NCBI RefSeq assembly: GCF_000196735.1
Contig: NC_014551.1
Span: forward strand, 1,917,001-1,981,000
Origin: Bacillus amyloliquefaciens DSM 7 = ATCC 23350
Lineage (GTDB): Bacteria > Bacillota > Bacilli > Bacillales > Bacillaceae
DNA length: 64,000 nucleotides
Direction of reading: 5' to 3'
Made by a program: the position numbers and the translations under genes. Positions 1-8,049 of this stretch are shown here, in pieces. Under the pieces are notes generated by a model. It made no database searches and was not told the DNA's origin. It worked only from the letters and a program-made list of their open reading frames with translations. The first letter of the stretch is position 1, and every line of letters starts with the position of its first letter.

Positions 1-357
1 GATGTTATGTGGCTGCAAGTACTTAAAGGAATAGACATGCAGGAAGCATTAGAACCTTCTATGGCTTATGCAGAAAGGTCTCATTTATATTCTGCAGAAG
101 AATTTACTAAGTCTTATGAAGAACTGGCTTCACAGTTTGAAGAATGGATTAATAGCCAAACAGATTTCGAACAAAAAATAAATTTGAAGAATCCTTGGTT
201 AGGTTCCAGAGAAACTGCTTACTCAGAAATTTTATTCCATGTTGCGAATCACGGTACTTATCATCGAGGTAACATAACAACTATGTTAAGACAACAAAGT
301 TACGCTTTGGCAATGAATGACCTTTCTTTATATTGGTATCAGGATGAGGCCAGATAG
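1..357 (+). CDS. DinB family protein, 5' end cut by window edge
   Basis: The frame is open to the window edge, so the start lies outside; about 118 residues are visible, and DinB proteins are usually near 150-165. The C-terminal half shows spaced histidines in HVANHGTYHRGN, the metal-binding pattern of the DinB / YfiT four-helix-bundle superfamily. Members are often stress-induced or act as metal-dependent thiol (bacillithiol-type) transferases, but the substrate cannot be told from this fragment. The next gene, adhA, is on the opposite strand and converges on it. Confidence 0.75.
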   Translation, partial: DVMWLQVLKGIDMQEALEPSMAYAERSHLYSAEEFTKSYEELASQFEEWINSQTDFEQKINLKNPWLGSRETAYSEILFHVANHGTYHRGNITTMLRQQSYALAMNDLSLYWYQDEAR

Positions 358-456
358 TCATTGCAAATTAATAACCGTCAAGCGGCTCTTAAAACTTCTT
401 TTTTAAATTGGCAAGTCTCTTTCAGTCAAGATGGGGCAATGAGCAAGAATAGAACC

Positions 457-484
457 AAAAGCTGCCGGCTTATTCCCGGCAGCT
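457..484 (-). terminator. Terminator for adhA (minus strand)
   Basis: A 9-bp perfect stem AGCTGCCGG / CCGGCAGCT (460-468 with 476-484) has a 7-nt loop. Read on the minus strand it is followed by a short T run. It lies just downstream of the adhA stop and may also stop the converging DinB transcript. Confidence 0.7.
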
Positions 485-507
485 ACAATGATTAGAAATC
501 TTATATA

Positions 508-1524
508 TTAACAAGTAAAATCTATAACCATACGGCCGGTCACTTTACCTTGCTCCATTTCTTCAAATATATCATTCACGTCTTCGATCGGGCGCTTTGT
601 CACTTTAGGTACAACTTTACCGTCTGCAGCGAATCGGAAAGCTTCCTTCAGGTCTTCTCTGGTACCTACTAATGAACCTACTACCTGAATTCCATCTAAC
701 ACAAGACGGGGAATATCTAAGTCCATCTTATCTACCGGTAAACCGACAGCAACTACTCGCGCTCCTGCTTTTACAACATCAATCGCTTGATTGAAAGGGG
801 TTTTAGAGACAGCGGTAATGACCGCAGCATCAAGTCCTAAATCGCTGGTCACTTCTTTAGCCTTCTCGACAGGGTCTTCGTTTAAACTGTTTACAACCGC
901 GTCAGCACCTAAGCTCTTAGCAAAATTCAACTTTTCATCGCTAATGTCGAAAGCAATCACTTTAGCGTTAAAGACATTCTTTGCATATTGAACAGCCAAG
1001 TTGCCCAAACCGCCGACTCCAAATACACCGATCCATTGACCAGGCTTAATTTCACTGACTTTTACTGCTTTATAAGTTGTTACGCCTGCACAAGTAATGC
1101 TGCTTGCTGCTGCCGGATCTAAATGTTCAGGCACTTTCACTGCATAATCAACCGCTACGATTGCTTCTTCAGCCATCGCGCCATCAACTGTATAGCCGGC
1201 ATTTTTTACATCACGGCACAGGGTTTCACGGCCTGTTAAGCAATATTCACAGCGGCCGCAGCTTTCAAACATCCACGCAATAGAGACGCGGTCTCCTTTT
1301 TTCAGGCTTGATACGCCTTCACCAATCTCGGTTACAATGCCTATTCCTTCATGACCTAAAGTGACGCCTGTCACATCCCCGAAATCAGCATTTTTAACAT
1401 GCAAGTCAGTATGACATACACCGCAGTATTCCATCTTAACTTTGGCTTCACCATGTCGCAAAGGACGTAATTCTTTTTGTACGATCGCTATATTTTTGTC
1501 TTTCGTCGCTATTACGGCTTTCAA
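508..1524 (-). CDS. adhA: Zinc-dependent alcohol dehydrogenase AdhA
   Basis: Cytosolic medium-chain alcohol dehydrogenase that interconverts alcohols and aldehydes with NAD(H). Visible motifs in order: catalytic zinc ligands in CGVCHTDLH and GHEGIGIV near the N-terminus, the structural-zinc cluster [24 protein letters not shown], and the Rossmann glycine motif [14 protein letters not shown]. Length (338 aa) and sequence fit the Bacillus AdhA / ADH-HT group. An ATG lies 18 nt further upstream, but a good ribosome site (AAAGGGGTG) sits between it and a TTG codon that gives the family's usual N-terminus MKAVIATKD, so I place the start at the TTG. No adhR-like regulator is adjacent, unlike in B. 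subtilis. Confidence 0.92.
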   Translation of the reverse strand: MKAVIATKDKNIAIVQKELRPLRHGEAKVKMEYCGVCHTDLHVKNADFGDVTGVTLGHEGIGIVTEIGEGVSSLKKGDRVSIAWMFESCGRCEYCLTGRETLCRDVKNAGYTVDGAMAEEAIVAVDYAVKVPEHLDPAAASSITCAGVTTYKAVKVSEIKPGQWIGVFGVGGLGNLAVQYAKNVFNAKVIAFDISDEKLNFAKSLGADAVVNSLNEDPVEKAKEVTSDLGLDAAVITAVSKTPFNQAIDVVKAGARVVAVGLPVDKMDLDIPRLVLDGIQVVGSLVGTREDLKEAFRFAADGKVVPKVTKRPIEDVNDIFEEMEQGKVTGRMVIDFTC

Positions 1525-1648
1525 AAAATACACCCCTTTCATTTATTGGAAAAATAATACTTGGATTACAATTTAGCACAATAACCTCCTTTTGAAAACC
1601 CTTACATTTATTTGCAGACAAGTGTTTCTAAAAATCGATTGAGGCGGC

Positions 1649-1813
1649 ATGCAGGGAAGTTCCCACGGATTTTTTGTCGTCTTCCATGAACGGAATTTCC
1701 ATAGTATAGACACGCTCTCAAAGGAGGCCGCGAAGTGCACCAAATCGTTTATTCCCTACGGAGCCGACGTAGATACACAAGAAAAAGCTGACAGAAAATC
1801 CCCATCTCATTAG
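1649..1813 (+). other. Short orphan ORF (54 codons), doubtful
   Basis: An open frame runs from ATG at 1649 to TAG at 1811-1813, preceded only by a weak GAGGCGG. The peptide (starting MQGSSHGFFVV) resembles nothing I recognise. It is the only open stretch in the roughly 360-bp gap between adhA and the yoaW remnant and may be the tail of a lost gene. Its stop falls in the loop of the following terminator, which hints that something on the plus strand once ended here. Confidence 0.25.
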
Positions 1814-1829
1814 AAGGGGATTGTTTTTT
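1797..1829 (+). terminator. Rho-independent terminator
   Basis: AATCCCC and GGGGATT pair around a 12-nt loop and are followed by GTTTTTTG on the plus strand. It ends whatever is transcribed from the 1.6-1.8 kb gap. Confidence 0.65.
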
Positions 1830-1887
1830 GTGAAGTACGTATCATCGGATTGTTAAAATTGTATAATCTGGAAGAGGAGGAACAAAA

Positions 1888-2243
1888 GATAAGCATAAGG
1901 TCAGCTTTAAAATGACAGAGAATGAAGCGGGATTTTTTATGGCCGATGACACAAATGAGCGGTATTGGCCGACTAAGCTGGGGTACAGGTTTACCATTTT
2001 CAATGCAGAAGGCTGTACGTTGAATGTTAAACTTCAGAGCGAATCACGCTGGCAGGGTATGAGTTTACTCTTAGTGAAAAGAATTTTACGGGTAATCACT
2101 TACATTTAAGCGCATCTGACAAGGTGAATGGTGATGCAAACAGAAACCATTACTTAAAGATCACAAAAGGAGCCGGATGCGGTGACGTATGGATTAAAGG
2201 CTTTTACGGTTTCGAACATGATGAGCCGGATGAAGATTGGTGA
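1888..2243 (+). pseudogene. yoaW: yoaW-like secreted protein, broken (no signal peptide, 2-bp duplication)
   Basis: This is a decayed copy of the small secreted YoaW-type protein; an intact relative lies at 18324-18752. Codons from 1888 read DKHKVSFKMTENE, and the stretch GYRFTIFNAEGCTLNVKLQ matches the GYKFTIMNNSSCGLNMKLQ region of the relative. At 2036-2039 the bases AGAG look like a duplicated AG: removing one copy restores KLQRITLAGYEFTLSEKNF and the frame then runs through GDVWIKGFYGFEH to the TGA at 2241-2243. A promoter-like TATAAT (1862-1867) and a GGAGG (1876-1880) survive, but no start codon and no signal-peptide coding region lie between them and the mature part, so an N-terminal deletion is also present. 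The family function is unknown. Confidence 0.82.
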
Positions 2244-2253
2244 GCCTGATACA

Positions 2254-2282
2254 TAGTCGAGGTACATCCTTGACCTTTTTTG
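2254..2282 (+). terminator. Terminator after yoaW remnant
   Basis: GTCGAGG / CCTTGAC (one G-U pair) with a short loop is followed by CTTTTTT. An almost identical hairpin recurs at 2949-2973. Confidence 0.7.
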
Positions 2283-2387
2283 TCTGAAGCTTCTTTTTTA
2301 GAAAAATTCATTGAATAGTGCATGAATATGATCTCCATAGACACAATACAAACAGACTATATTCTATTGGTAAGGGAGTGAGAACCA

Positions 2388-2507
2388 ATGAGCAAAAAAG
2401 GAATTCAAAATTCAAGTATTGAACAATTGAAAAAAGACCATGAGACCGAAACAGCTTTTAAAGCGGATGATCCCAAACAAAGTTCAAACCGTAAACAAAT
2501 GAAATAA
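2388..2507 (+). CDS. Small hydrophilic protein, 39 aa
   Basis: ATG at 2388 follows TAAGGGAGTGAG, a good ribosome site. The peptide starts MSKKGIQNSSIEQLKKDHE and ends SSNRKQMK: highly charged, no cysteine, no hydrophobic segment. It precedes the DUF4025-type gene by 28 bp and is probably cotranscribed with it. Size, composition and neighbour suggest a minor spore protein. A possible sporulation-type promoter (TGAATA, then CATAGAC about 18 nt on) lies upstream, but I would not rely on it. Not recognised by name. Confidence 0.6.
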   Translation: MSKKGIQNSSIEQLKKDHETETAFKADDPKQSSNRKQMK

Positions 2508-2535
2508 CAAAATTTTTTAATATGGAGTGAATAAC

Positions 2536-2826
2536 ATGGCTGAAAAAAATGGAGCAGACAGACCGGACGACTATAAAAGATTTTCTTCTTTGGATAAGGA
2601 TTATGATTTTCAGCAGCAATCATCGGCCGGCGACACCAAAACAAACCAGGCAGACACGGAAACACAAACTAATCATAAAGAAACTGAAACAACAAATGTC
2701 GCTGGAAAATATTTTGATTCATCAGATTATGAGGGAACAACGCAATTGGAAAAAGGATTGGCTGAAACACATGAACAAGTCAGCGATGACTATTTTGAAG
2801 GAACTATTGATCAAAACTTGGAATAG
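2536..2826 (+). CDS. DUF4025 (YozQ-type) small protein
   Basis: A 96-aa acidic, Gln/Thr/Asn-rich soluble protein. The C-terminal block KGLAETHEQVSDDYFEGTID is what I associate with the DUF4025 / YozQ family of small, probably spore-associated Bacillus proteins. An in-frame GTG at 2527 lies inside the ribosome site GGAGTG, so ATG at 2536 is the better start. It follows the 39-aa gene closely. The N-terminal two thirds are low in complexity and probably disordered. Function unknown. Confidence 0.6.
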   Translation: MAEKNGADRPDDYKRFSSLDKDYDFQQQSSAGDTKTNQADTETQTNHKETETTNVAGKYFDSSDYEGTTQLEKGLAETHEQVSDDYFEGTIDQNLE

Positions 2827-3141
2827 TCATATAACGGGGCTTTCTTGAAAGAGTTAGTTCCGTTTCACCATTCAAAGAATGTCTTGGGTGATTTTTTGAA
2901 AGAGCGCGGCTGACACCATGTAGGATTACTACAGGTTACAAGATCATAGTCAAGGTATAACCTTGACCTTTTTTCATGCCATAAAATTTACAGGTATTTA
3001 GATATTAAACTGATTGAATTGCTGATCTGCAAGAAAGGTCTAAAAAAACATAGATCTTTTAAAGCGATCAATATATACTGATTTAAACAATGGGGAGAAA
3101 TTGTAAATTCGAGACCTTAGTTTAAAAAGCAGGTGAAATAA
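2827..3141. other. Gap with terminator repeat
   Basis: No coding frame is convincing. The only structure is the hairpin at 2949-2973 (GTCAAGG / CCTTGAC followed by CTTTTTT), a near copy of the one at 2254. A ribosome site (AGCAGGTGAA) for the next gene is at the right end. Confidence 0.5.
2949..2973 (+). terminator. Rho-independent terminator, second copy
   Basis: Perfect 7-bp stem GTCAAGG / CCTTGAC with a TATAA loop, followed by CTTTTTT. The flanks (ATAGTC..., CCTTGACCTTTTTT) match the hairpin at 2254, so the two are likely copies or independent captures of the same terminator. Confidence 0.8.
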
Positions 3142-3540
3142 ATGAAAATGGCGACTTGGAGCAAAATCAAATGTTATGCTCTCACATTGGCTTTTTCAAG
3201 CTTCTCGTATGGTTTGATCTTCGGATTGTATATGTTTGTATACTCAGGTTTTGTGCCGATTGCATTAATCACGGTAGTTATCATTGCTTTTTACGCGTTC
3301 ATCACTTACTTTTTATTTGCTGTTCCTGTGCAGTTATGGCTAAGAAAGAAGCCTGAAAAGTTTAGGTTGATTCATCTTTTCATTTATACAGCAGCCGCTT
3401 TTTTAGCTGTGTACTTGTTTTGGTGCATTGGCAATCCGTCTATTGATGTTAGAGTTTTCGAGAATTTCATTTATTACATAATGAGCATTGTTGCTGCGCT
3501 AATATATTGGTTTTGGGACTCTATATTTCTGCGAAAGTAG
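3142..3540 (+). CDS. UPF0715 family membrane protein (YoaG/YwlA-like)
   Basis: A 132-aa protein with four hydrophobic segments (about residues 12-35, 38-62, 78-98, 105-127) separated by short basic loops such as WLRKKPEKFR. Length, hairpin topology and the C-terminal YWFWDSIF block fit UPF0715 proteins (B. subtilis YoaG, YopD, YwlA). Start ATG at 3142 follows AGCAGGTGAA. Function unknown; nothing in the neighbourhood gives a role. Confidence 0.6.
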   Translation: MKMATWSKIKCYALTLAFSSFSYGLIFGLYMFVYSGFVPIALITVVIIAFYAFITYFLFAVPVQLWLRKKPEKFRLIHLFIYTAAAFLAVYLFWCIGNPSIDVRVFENFIYYIMSIVAALIYWFWDSIFLRK

Positions 3541-3683
3541 TGTGTTTTATAGACAATTTATATCGCCGGGTAAAAAAGACGGACCGAAACTACTAATATA
3601 GATGCTCACTCATTCCGCCATGCCCAGTCTGCATTGTACAAGTTGAAATCATGTGATGAATCCAGAAAGCAGGTGAGGAGAAA

Positions 3684-4439
3684 ATGGAATACATTGAATT
3701 GAAAAAGGAGAATATTGATGACAATCATATTTGCTGCGCATTAGGTGCGAAACAATATGAGGGGGCGGTAAATGAAAAAAAGAGCTGGCTCAAAGATCGA
3801 ATGGCTGATGGCTTGGTATTTTATCGATTAAACGAACGGGCAAAAGTTTTTATTGAATATTTACCTGCAGAAAAAGCGTGGGTTCCGATAAGCGCACCTA
3901 ATTTTATGTTTATTAATTGTCTTTGGGTGTCGGGGAGATATAAGAATAACGGCCATGCGAAACACTTGCTAGATAAATGTGCGGCAGATGCAAAGGCCCG
4001 CGGTATGGATGGAATCGTTCATATAGTCGGTAAGAAAAAACTCCCTTATTTAAGTGATAAGCAATTCTTCGAGCATATGGGATTTACTTTGCAAGATGAA
4101 GCAGAACCCTATTTTCAGTTAATGTCATTGACCTGGAATGAACATGCAGCTCCTCCTGTATTTAAAAAACAGGTTAAAAGTTATTTCGTTAATGATGAGG
4201 GCATCACAATATTTTATACAGCTCAATGCCCATTTGCAGTCGGAGTGTTAGAGGATTTAAAGAAACTGACTGAAAAGAAAGGGCTTCATTTTCAGGCCCA
4301 TCGATTATCCTCAAAAGAAAAGGCGCAAACATCACCGGCCATCTGGACAACTTTCAGCGTGTTTTATAATGGAGAATTTCTCACTCATGAAATTATGAGC
4401 GTGAATAAGTTTGAAAAATTACTCAATAAGCTTAATTAA
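3684..4439 (+). CDS. yoaP: YoaP, GNAT acetyltransferase with C-terminal YoaP domain
   Basis: 251 aa, the same length as B. subtilis YoaP. Residues about 60-140 form a GNAT fold: FINCLWVSGRYKNNGHAKHLLDKC carries the acetyl-CoA pyrophosphate-loop region. The C-terminal third is the small YoaP-like domain, thioredoxin-like in look (ITIFYTAQCPFAVGVLEDLKK, one cysteine). Probably transfers an acetyl group to an unidentified small molecule in the cytosol. Start ATG at 3684 follows AGGTGAGGAG. It stands alone with a 240-bp gap after it. Confidence 0.85.
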   Translation: MEYIELKKENIDDNHICCALGAKQYEGAVNEKKSWLKDRMADGLVFYRLNERAKVFIEYLPAEKAWVPISAPNFMFINCLWVSGRYKNNGHAKHLLDKCAADAKARGMDGIVHIVGKKKLPYLSDKQFFEHMGFTLQDEAEPYFQLMSLTWNEHAAPPVFKKQVKSYFVNDEGITIFYTAQCPFAVGVLEDLKKLTEKKGLHFQAHRLSSKEKAQTSPAIWTTFSVFYNGEFLTHEIMSVNKFEKLLNKLN

Positions 4440-4581
4440 TGGCTTAATTTGATTATTATCCATATTATAAGAAATGAGGATGGTTTTAAAAAACCGTATA
4501 GTACAAATAGATTGAGATAGTTCTTTAACAAACGGGCGAGGCCTGTTGAAGATGTTCATTTCAAAAATAGGAGACTAACAA

Positions 4582-5124
4582 GTGCAAAAAATTGAAACCC
4601 ACCGCTTAATTTTAAGAAATTTTACCGAGGCAGATTCGCAAGGCCTTTTGGAATATTCGGCACATCCGAGAGTGAACTGCTTTCTTGATGACAGAATTTC
4701 TACGATAGAAGAAGCTTCCTTAACCGTTCAAAAAAGAAGCAGAGATGATTCTTATATTGCAGTTTGTTTAAAAGACAGTAATGATTTGATCGGAGAACTA
4801 TTTTATTTAAAAGAAGAGCCTGATACTTATTCCGTTTGTTGGAATTTCAATGCTCGATTTGAAGGGATGGGATACGCCAGTGAAAGTGCAAAGGCTTTCT
4901 TTGAGTATCTCTTTATGCAAAAAGACGCAAGAAGGCTTTATGCATATGTTGAAGATGATAACTACAAGTCACAAAAATTATCTGAAAGATTAGGTATGCG
5001 TAAAGAAGGTTATTTTCTTGAATTTATTTCATTTACGAAATACGAGGATGGAACACCTAAATATGAAAACACTTTCCAATACGCACTGCTAAAGAAAGAA
5101 TGGTTAAACCAAAAACATAGTTAA
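4582..5124 (+). CDS. GNAT N-acetyltransferase, RimJ/RimL type
   Basis: 180 aa starting at a GTG placed 9 nt after TAGGAGA. The N-terminal ETHRLILRNF with acidic residues after it is the typical opening of RimJ/RimL-like acetyltransferases; FEGMGYASESAKAFFEYLF is motif A for acetyl-CoA binding and RRLYAYVEDDNYKSQKLSERLGMRKEG is the C-terminal helix-strand that holds the cofactor. Such enzymes acetylate protein N-termini, aminoglycosides or amino-acid analogues; the substrate here is not determinable. A homologue of YoaA is possible. Confidence 0.8.
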   Translation: MQKIETHRLILRNFTEADSQGLLEYSAHPRVNCFLDDRISTIEEASLTVQKRSRDDSYIAVCLKDSNDLIGELFYLKEEPDTYSVCWNFNARFEGMGYASESAKAFFEYLFMQKDARRLYAYVEDDNYKSQKLSERLGMRKEGYFLEFISFTKYEDGTPKYENTFQYALLKKEWLNQKHS

Positions 5125-5260
5125 TAGAATTTGTGGGGAAATAATCTCCCATTTTCCTCCTGCGTTTATGAAGAAATCTTTAGCTGAATAACGAGCACAG
5201 CAGCTTTTTGTCCAGGCGGCTGTTTTTCATATCTCTTCTATTTCGTTCAACACGAAAAAA

Positions 5261-5288
5261 ACCTTGCCGGAGGCAGGTTTTTTTGCAT
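5261..5288 (+). terminator. Terminator after GNAT gene
   Basis: AACCTTGCC / GGCAGGTT (one bulge) with a GGA loop is followed by seven T residues. A weaker GC-rich hairpin lies about 60 bp upstream. Confidence 0.7.
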
Positions 5289-5403
5289 TTAAGTTAAATT
5301 CTTCAATTAAATTACCGATAATACCAATGGATTGCGAAATTGGAGAAAAATGCTTAGTTTAGTAACGATCAAACGTTGTAAAATTCGAGAGAGGGTGAAT
5401 GTG

Positions 5404-5763
5404 ATGGAAGGCCTAAATAACTCTTACAATATCACGAAAGATCCGAAGTTTTTAGCGTTTTGCAGTTTAGCGACAGAAGGTGCAGGAATCAGTTCGAATC
5501 AGCAATGTTCAATTAATTTTGATGAATTTAAAGATGCGCTGGAGAATGGGAAAGTGGTTGATCATAAAAACCTTAAAAGCAGTTCAGAGTTACATCACCA
5601 GTTCGATTACTGGAAGTCCAGAATAACTGGAGGACGAGCTGTAACTGAAACTGATAATCAAGTGTTGGCTATAATCAAACAAGCATACAATCTTGGAATG
5701 GTTACGAAAGATAATATGCTTTTGAGAAATCAAGCAATGAACGCGTATAAAACATCTATTTAA
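5404..5763 (+). CDS. Hypothetical protein, 119 aa
   Basis: I do not recognise this protein. ATG at 5404 follows GAGAGGGTG at good spacing; a longer frame to 5332 has no ribosome site. The product is soluble, with two cysteines (FCSLATEG, QQCSIN), a FDEFKDALENGK segment and a helical C-terminal half (TDNQVLAIIKQAYNLGMVTKDN). No membrane or signal segment. It stands alone between a terminator and a small membrane-protein gene. Confidence 0.65.
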   Translation: MEGLNNSYNITKDPKFLAFCSLATEGAGISSNQQCSINFDEFKDALENGKVVDHKNLKSSSELHHQFDYWKSRITGGRAVTETDNQVLAIIKQAYNLGMVTKDNMLLRNQAMNAYKTSI

Positions 5764-5886
5764 TTTTTAAAAAGTCCCTGCCGTCAATCTCATTGGAAAT
5801 GATGGGGAAGTACATCTGCGTTCAGTTAAAACTTATTTGAAGATGGTTTTTATTGTATTGCTCACATTAATTATGATCAGGAGCTA

Positions 5887-6288
5887 ATGATGAGAAGGCG
5901 TTGTCCGAAGTCGTTGCTAAAAAATAAAACGTATGATGAAAGGAACTCTGACTTGAAGTCAAATTTAGTTTCGCTCGTATTAGCTTTGATAGGATTTATA
6001 TTCAGCATTTATATGCAATCAATGGCTTATTGGAGCAATGACTCAATGCTATGGTATTGGATCGGCGCGATTTTGTCGTATATATTTGCTGCCGGAGCAG
6101 CAGTTACTCTGATTCTTAACAAAAACAAAGACTCAGTTCTATCGATAAGTTGTCTCATTTTAATGATTGTAACTGTTATGCTTTTTTTAGTCACAATTTT
6201 TTGGACGACTTTTATCATGATCGCGTGGCAATCTGCTAAGGGGGAATATGGCCTTATTTTTCGTATTTTTTTGATGACTGGAATCTGA
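5887..6288 (+). CDS. Small membrane protein, 133 aa
   Basis: ATG at 5887 follows AGGAGCTA. After a basic N-terminus (MRRRCPKSLLKNK) come four hydrophobic helices (roughly residues 25-45, 50-75, 83-108, 112-130). The last helix runs to the stop with no hydrophilic tail, so a C-terminal truncation is possible. No family recognised. Unexceptional base composition. Confidence 0.6.
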   Translation: MMRRRCPKSLLKNKTYDERNSDLKSNLVSLVLALIGFIFSIYMQSMAYWSNDSMLWYWIGAILSYIFAAGAAVTLILNKNKDSVLSISCLILMIVTVMLFLVTIFWTTFIMIAWQSAKGEYGLIFRIFLMTGI

Positions 6289-6367
6289 ACCTCTATTTAT
6301 TAAGTTTTTGAATTTAAATGTAACAATTCTAATGTCCATACGTTCTAAATGATAAAGGCGGGATGCA

Positions 6368-6847
6368 ATGAAGAAGTATAAAGTCATTAAAAAATTGCTG
6401 ATTATTATCACTGTTCTGACCATAACGGCCGGAATTGCACTGTTTTCTTTAATTTCAGGAGAGAAAGTCAAATATATCGGCTATAGCCAGAACAAGACGT
6501 GGGAAGCGTCAATTGAAAAATCAGGCAAGACCTCTATCGGTCCTAATTATTTCTTGAATTTGTACTACAGAGGCAATAAAGAGAATGAAAAGAAAACGGT
6601 GATTAAGAGATTAACATTATTTATTGACGGCCGGAAATATGAAGAAGATAAAGACTATCATCTTTCAGAATACACTGGAGAGAAATTAGAAGGCGGCGGA
6701 ACGGGGGAAGATCATATTCAGACGTTTGAATATATGCCGGAAAATGAAGTAATCGGTCATGAAATCACTGTTGAAGCAGCATGGAAAACCGATCATGAGT
6801 CCTATAAAGAAAAATTTAAACTGAAAAGAATACATTGGTATGACTGA
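6368..6847 (+). CDS. Membrane-anchored extracytoplasmic protein, 159 aa
   Basis: ATG at 6368 follows AGGCGGGATGCA. A basic start (MKKYKVIKK) and one long hydrophobic segment (about 10-30) form an uncleaved anchor or signal peptide; there is no lipobox cysteine. The rest is hydrophilic, with alternating strands (VKYIGYSQNKTWEASIEKS, LTLFIDGRKYEEDKDYHLS) suggesting a small beta fold outside the membrane. No family recognised. The pattern of a lone signal-anchored beta protein beside an unknown membrane protein recurs in Bacillus accessory regions. Confidence 0.6.
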   Translation: MKKYKVIKKLLIIITVLTITAGIALFSLISGEKVKYIGYSQNKTWEASIEKSGKTSIGPNYFLNLYYRGNKENEKKTVIKRLTLFIDGRKYEEDKDYHLSEYTGEKLEGGGTGEDHIQTFEYMPENEVIGHEITVEAAWKTDHESYKEKFKLKRIHWYD

Positions 6848-7191
6848 AGTAAAAAGGGCGGTATAACCCTCTCTTTCATCCAAAACCATTAGTTTTGTCT
6901 GTTTTTTCTCGATTTTCTAAATTGATCTGGGTCGATAAAAGAGTCACTTGCTGCTTATGTATAAGAAAGTAATACCCTGGAATGTGTAAAATCAATGAGC
7001 AGCTTCGGAAATGGAAGGGTCCGCAGTGGAGGTGAGCTTGTGAAAAAAGGATCAAGATGAATGTGACCAGCATCCATCCTGATCAATGGGGTTTACAGTG
7101 TTCTATTTCATTGTATTCCAATCGGAATAATATTACAACAGCGAAAAAGAAAAAAGTGAGCCGATCAATAACAGAAAGTGAGTCTGTTTAA
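6848..7191. other. Gap of 344 bp, no supported gene
   Basis: A weak hairpin AGGG...CCCT with TCTCTTTC (about 6856-6880) may end the upstream gene. Otherwise I see no coding frame with a ribosome site and no RNA gene. The end carries the leader of the next gene. Confidence 0.4.
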
Positions 7192-7821
7192 ATGGAAATA
7201 AAGGATTATCTGAAGGAAAGGTTTCCAACTCTAAAATTAATGCCCGGCATTTATCACCAATGGGGCGTTGGGATCCATTTTTCTCTTGGCGGCAATATGT
7301 ATCAATTTGATGAAAGCGGGGGTTTGAATCTTGATTATTTTCAGCTTGTCCATCATCAAACTGCCGCTATTTTCGATGAACTGTTTGAACAAAATGATGA
7401 CTTATTTCTTGTTGCAAATGTATATAAGTACAAAACTAAGGATATTTACGCAAGAAAATTAAAAATTTATCAGCCGTTTCTGAAGTGTAAGGATGATTTA
7501 TATCGGATTCAGGTGAAAACATGCCCGTACCCGTTTGAAGCAGATGATGCAGAAGAATACGAAATGCAGCAGTTTTCTTTAATATGTAAACGGAAAGATT
7601 TGCGTATTACTCAATTACTTAAGGCAGCTGCCCACGAAGATTTTCCGCTGAAGCCAAGATTCGGGGGTTACTCTGTTGATTATCCCGATGTTTTCTTTGT
7701 GAATATCACAAAAGACATTATTTTCTTTATATATGATGACAGAGGGTGTGAAGTCATCGCTCGTGATGCCGGAAGAATACGTCCGCTTTATGATCAATAT
7801 CATGATTGGATTGAAGATTGA
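7192..7821 (+). CDS. DUF3885-type protein, 209 aa
   Basis: Soluble, acidic. The opening MEIKDYLKERFPTLKLMPG, the GIHFSLGG block and the C-terminal DIIFFIYDDRGCEVIARD are what I associate with DUF3885 proteins. Members are scattered, often single genes near contact-dependent toxin loci, and an immunity role has been supposed for such proteins; that is inference. No toxin gene (LXG, WapA, Rhs) is in this window. The ribosome site is weak (AGTGAG). Confidence 0.55.
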   Translation: MEIKDYLKERFPTLKLMPGIYHQWGVGIHFSLGGNMYQFDESGGLNLDYFQLVHHQTAAIFDELFEQNDDLFLVANVYKYKTKDIYARKLKIYQPFLKCKDDLYRIQVKTCPYPFEADDAEEYEMQQFSLICKRKDLRITQLLKAAAHEDFPLKPRFGGYSVDYPDVFFVNITKDIIFFIYDDRGCEVIARDAGRIRPLYDQYHDWIED

Positions 7822-8049
7822 ACGCATGACATGAATTCGAATGGCTGTGTTCTTGCTCGGGACGGTATCCCATCCGGGTCTATCCGGCAGCAGGAATCTA
7901 ATGAGCAGAGCATAAGCATAAGGCGGCCAGAAACATCGGAACTTCTGGATTCTAGTCTGTTGTATTTATTTGGATGAATTCCTTTTTGAAAACGGCTGAA
8001 TAGAATAACAAATAAAAGCTTTTTTTACACAGTGCAGGAGGAGAGAAAT

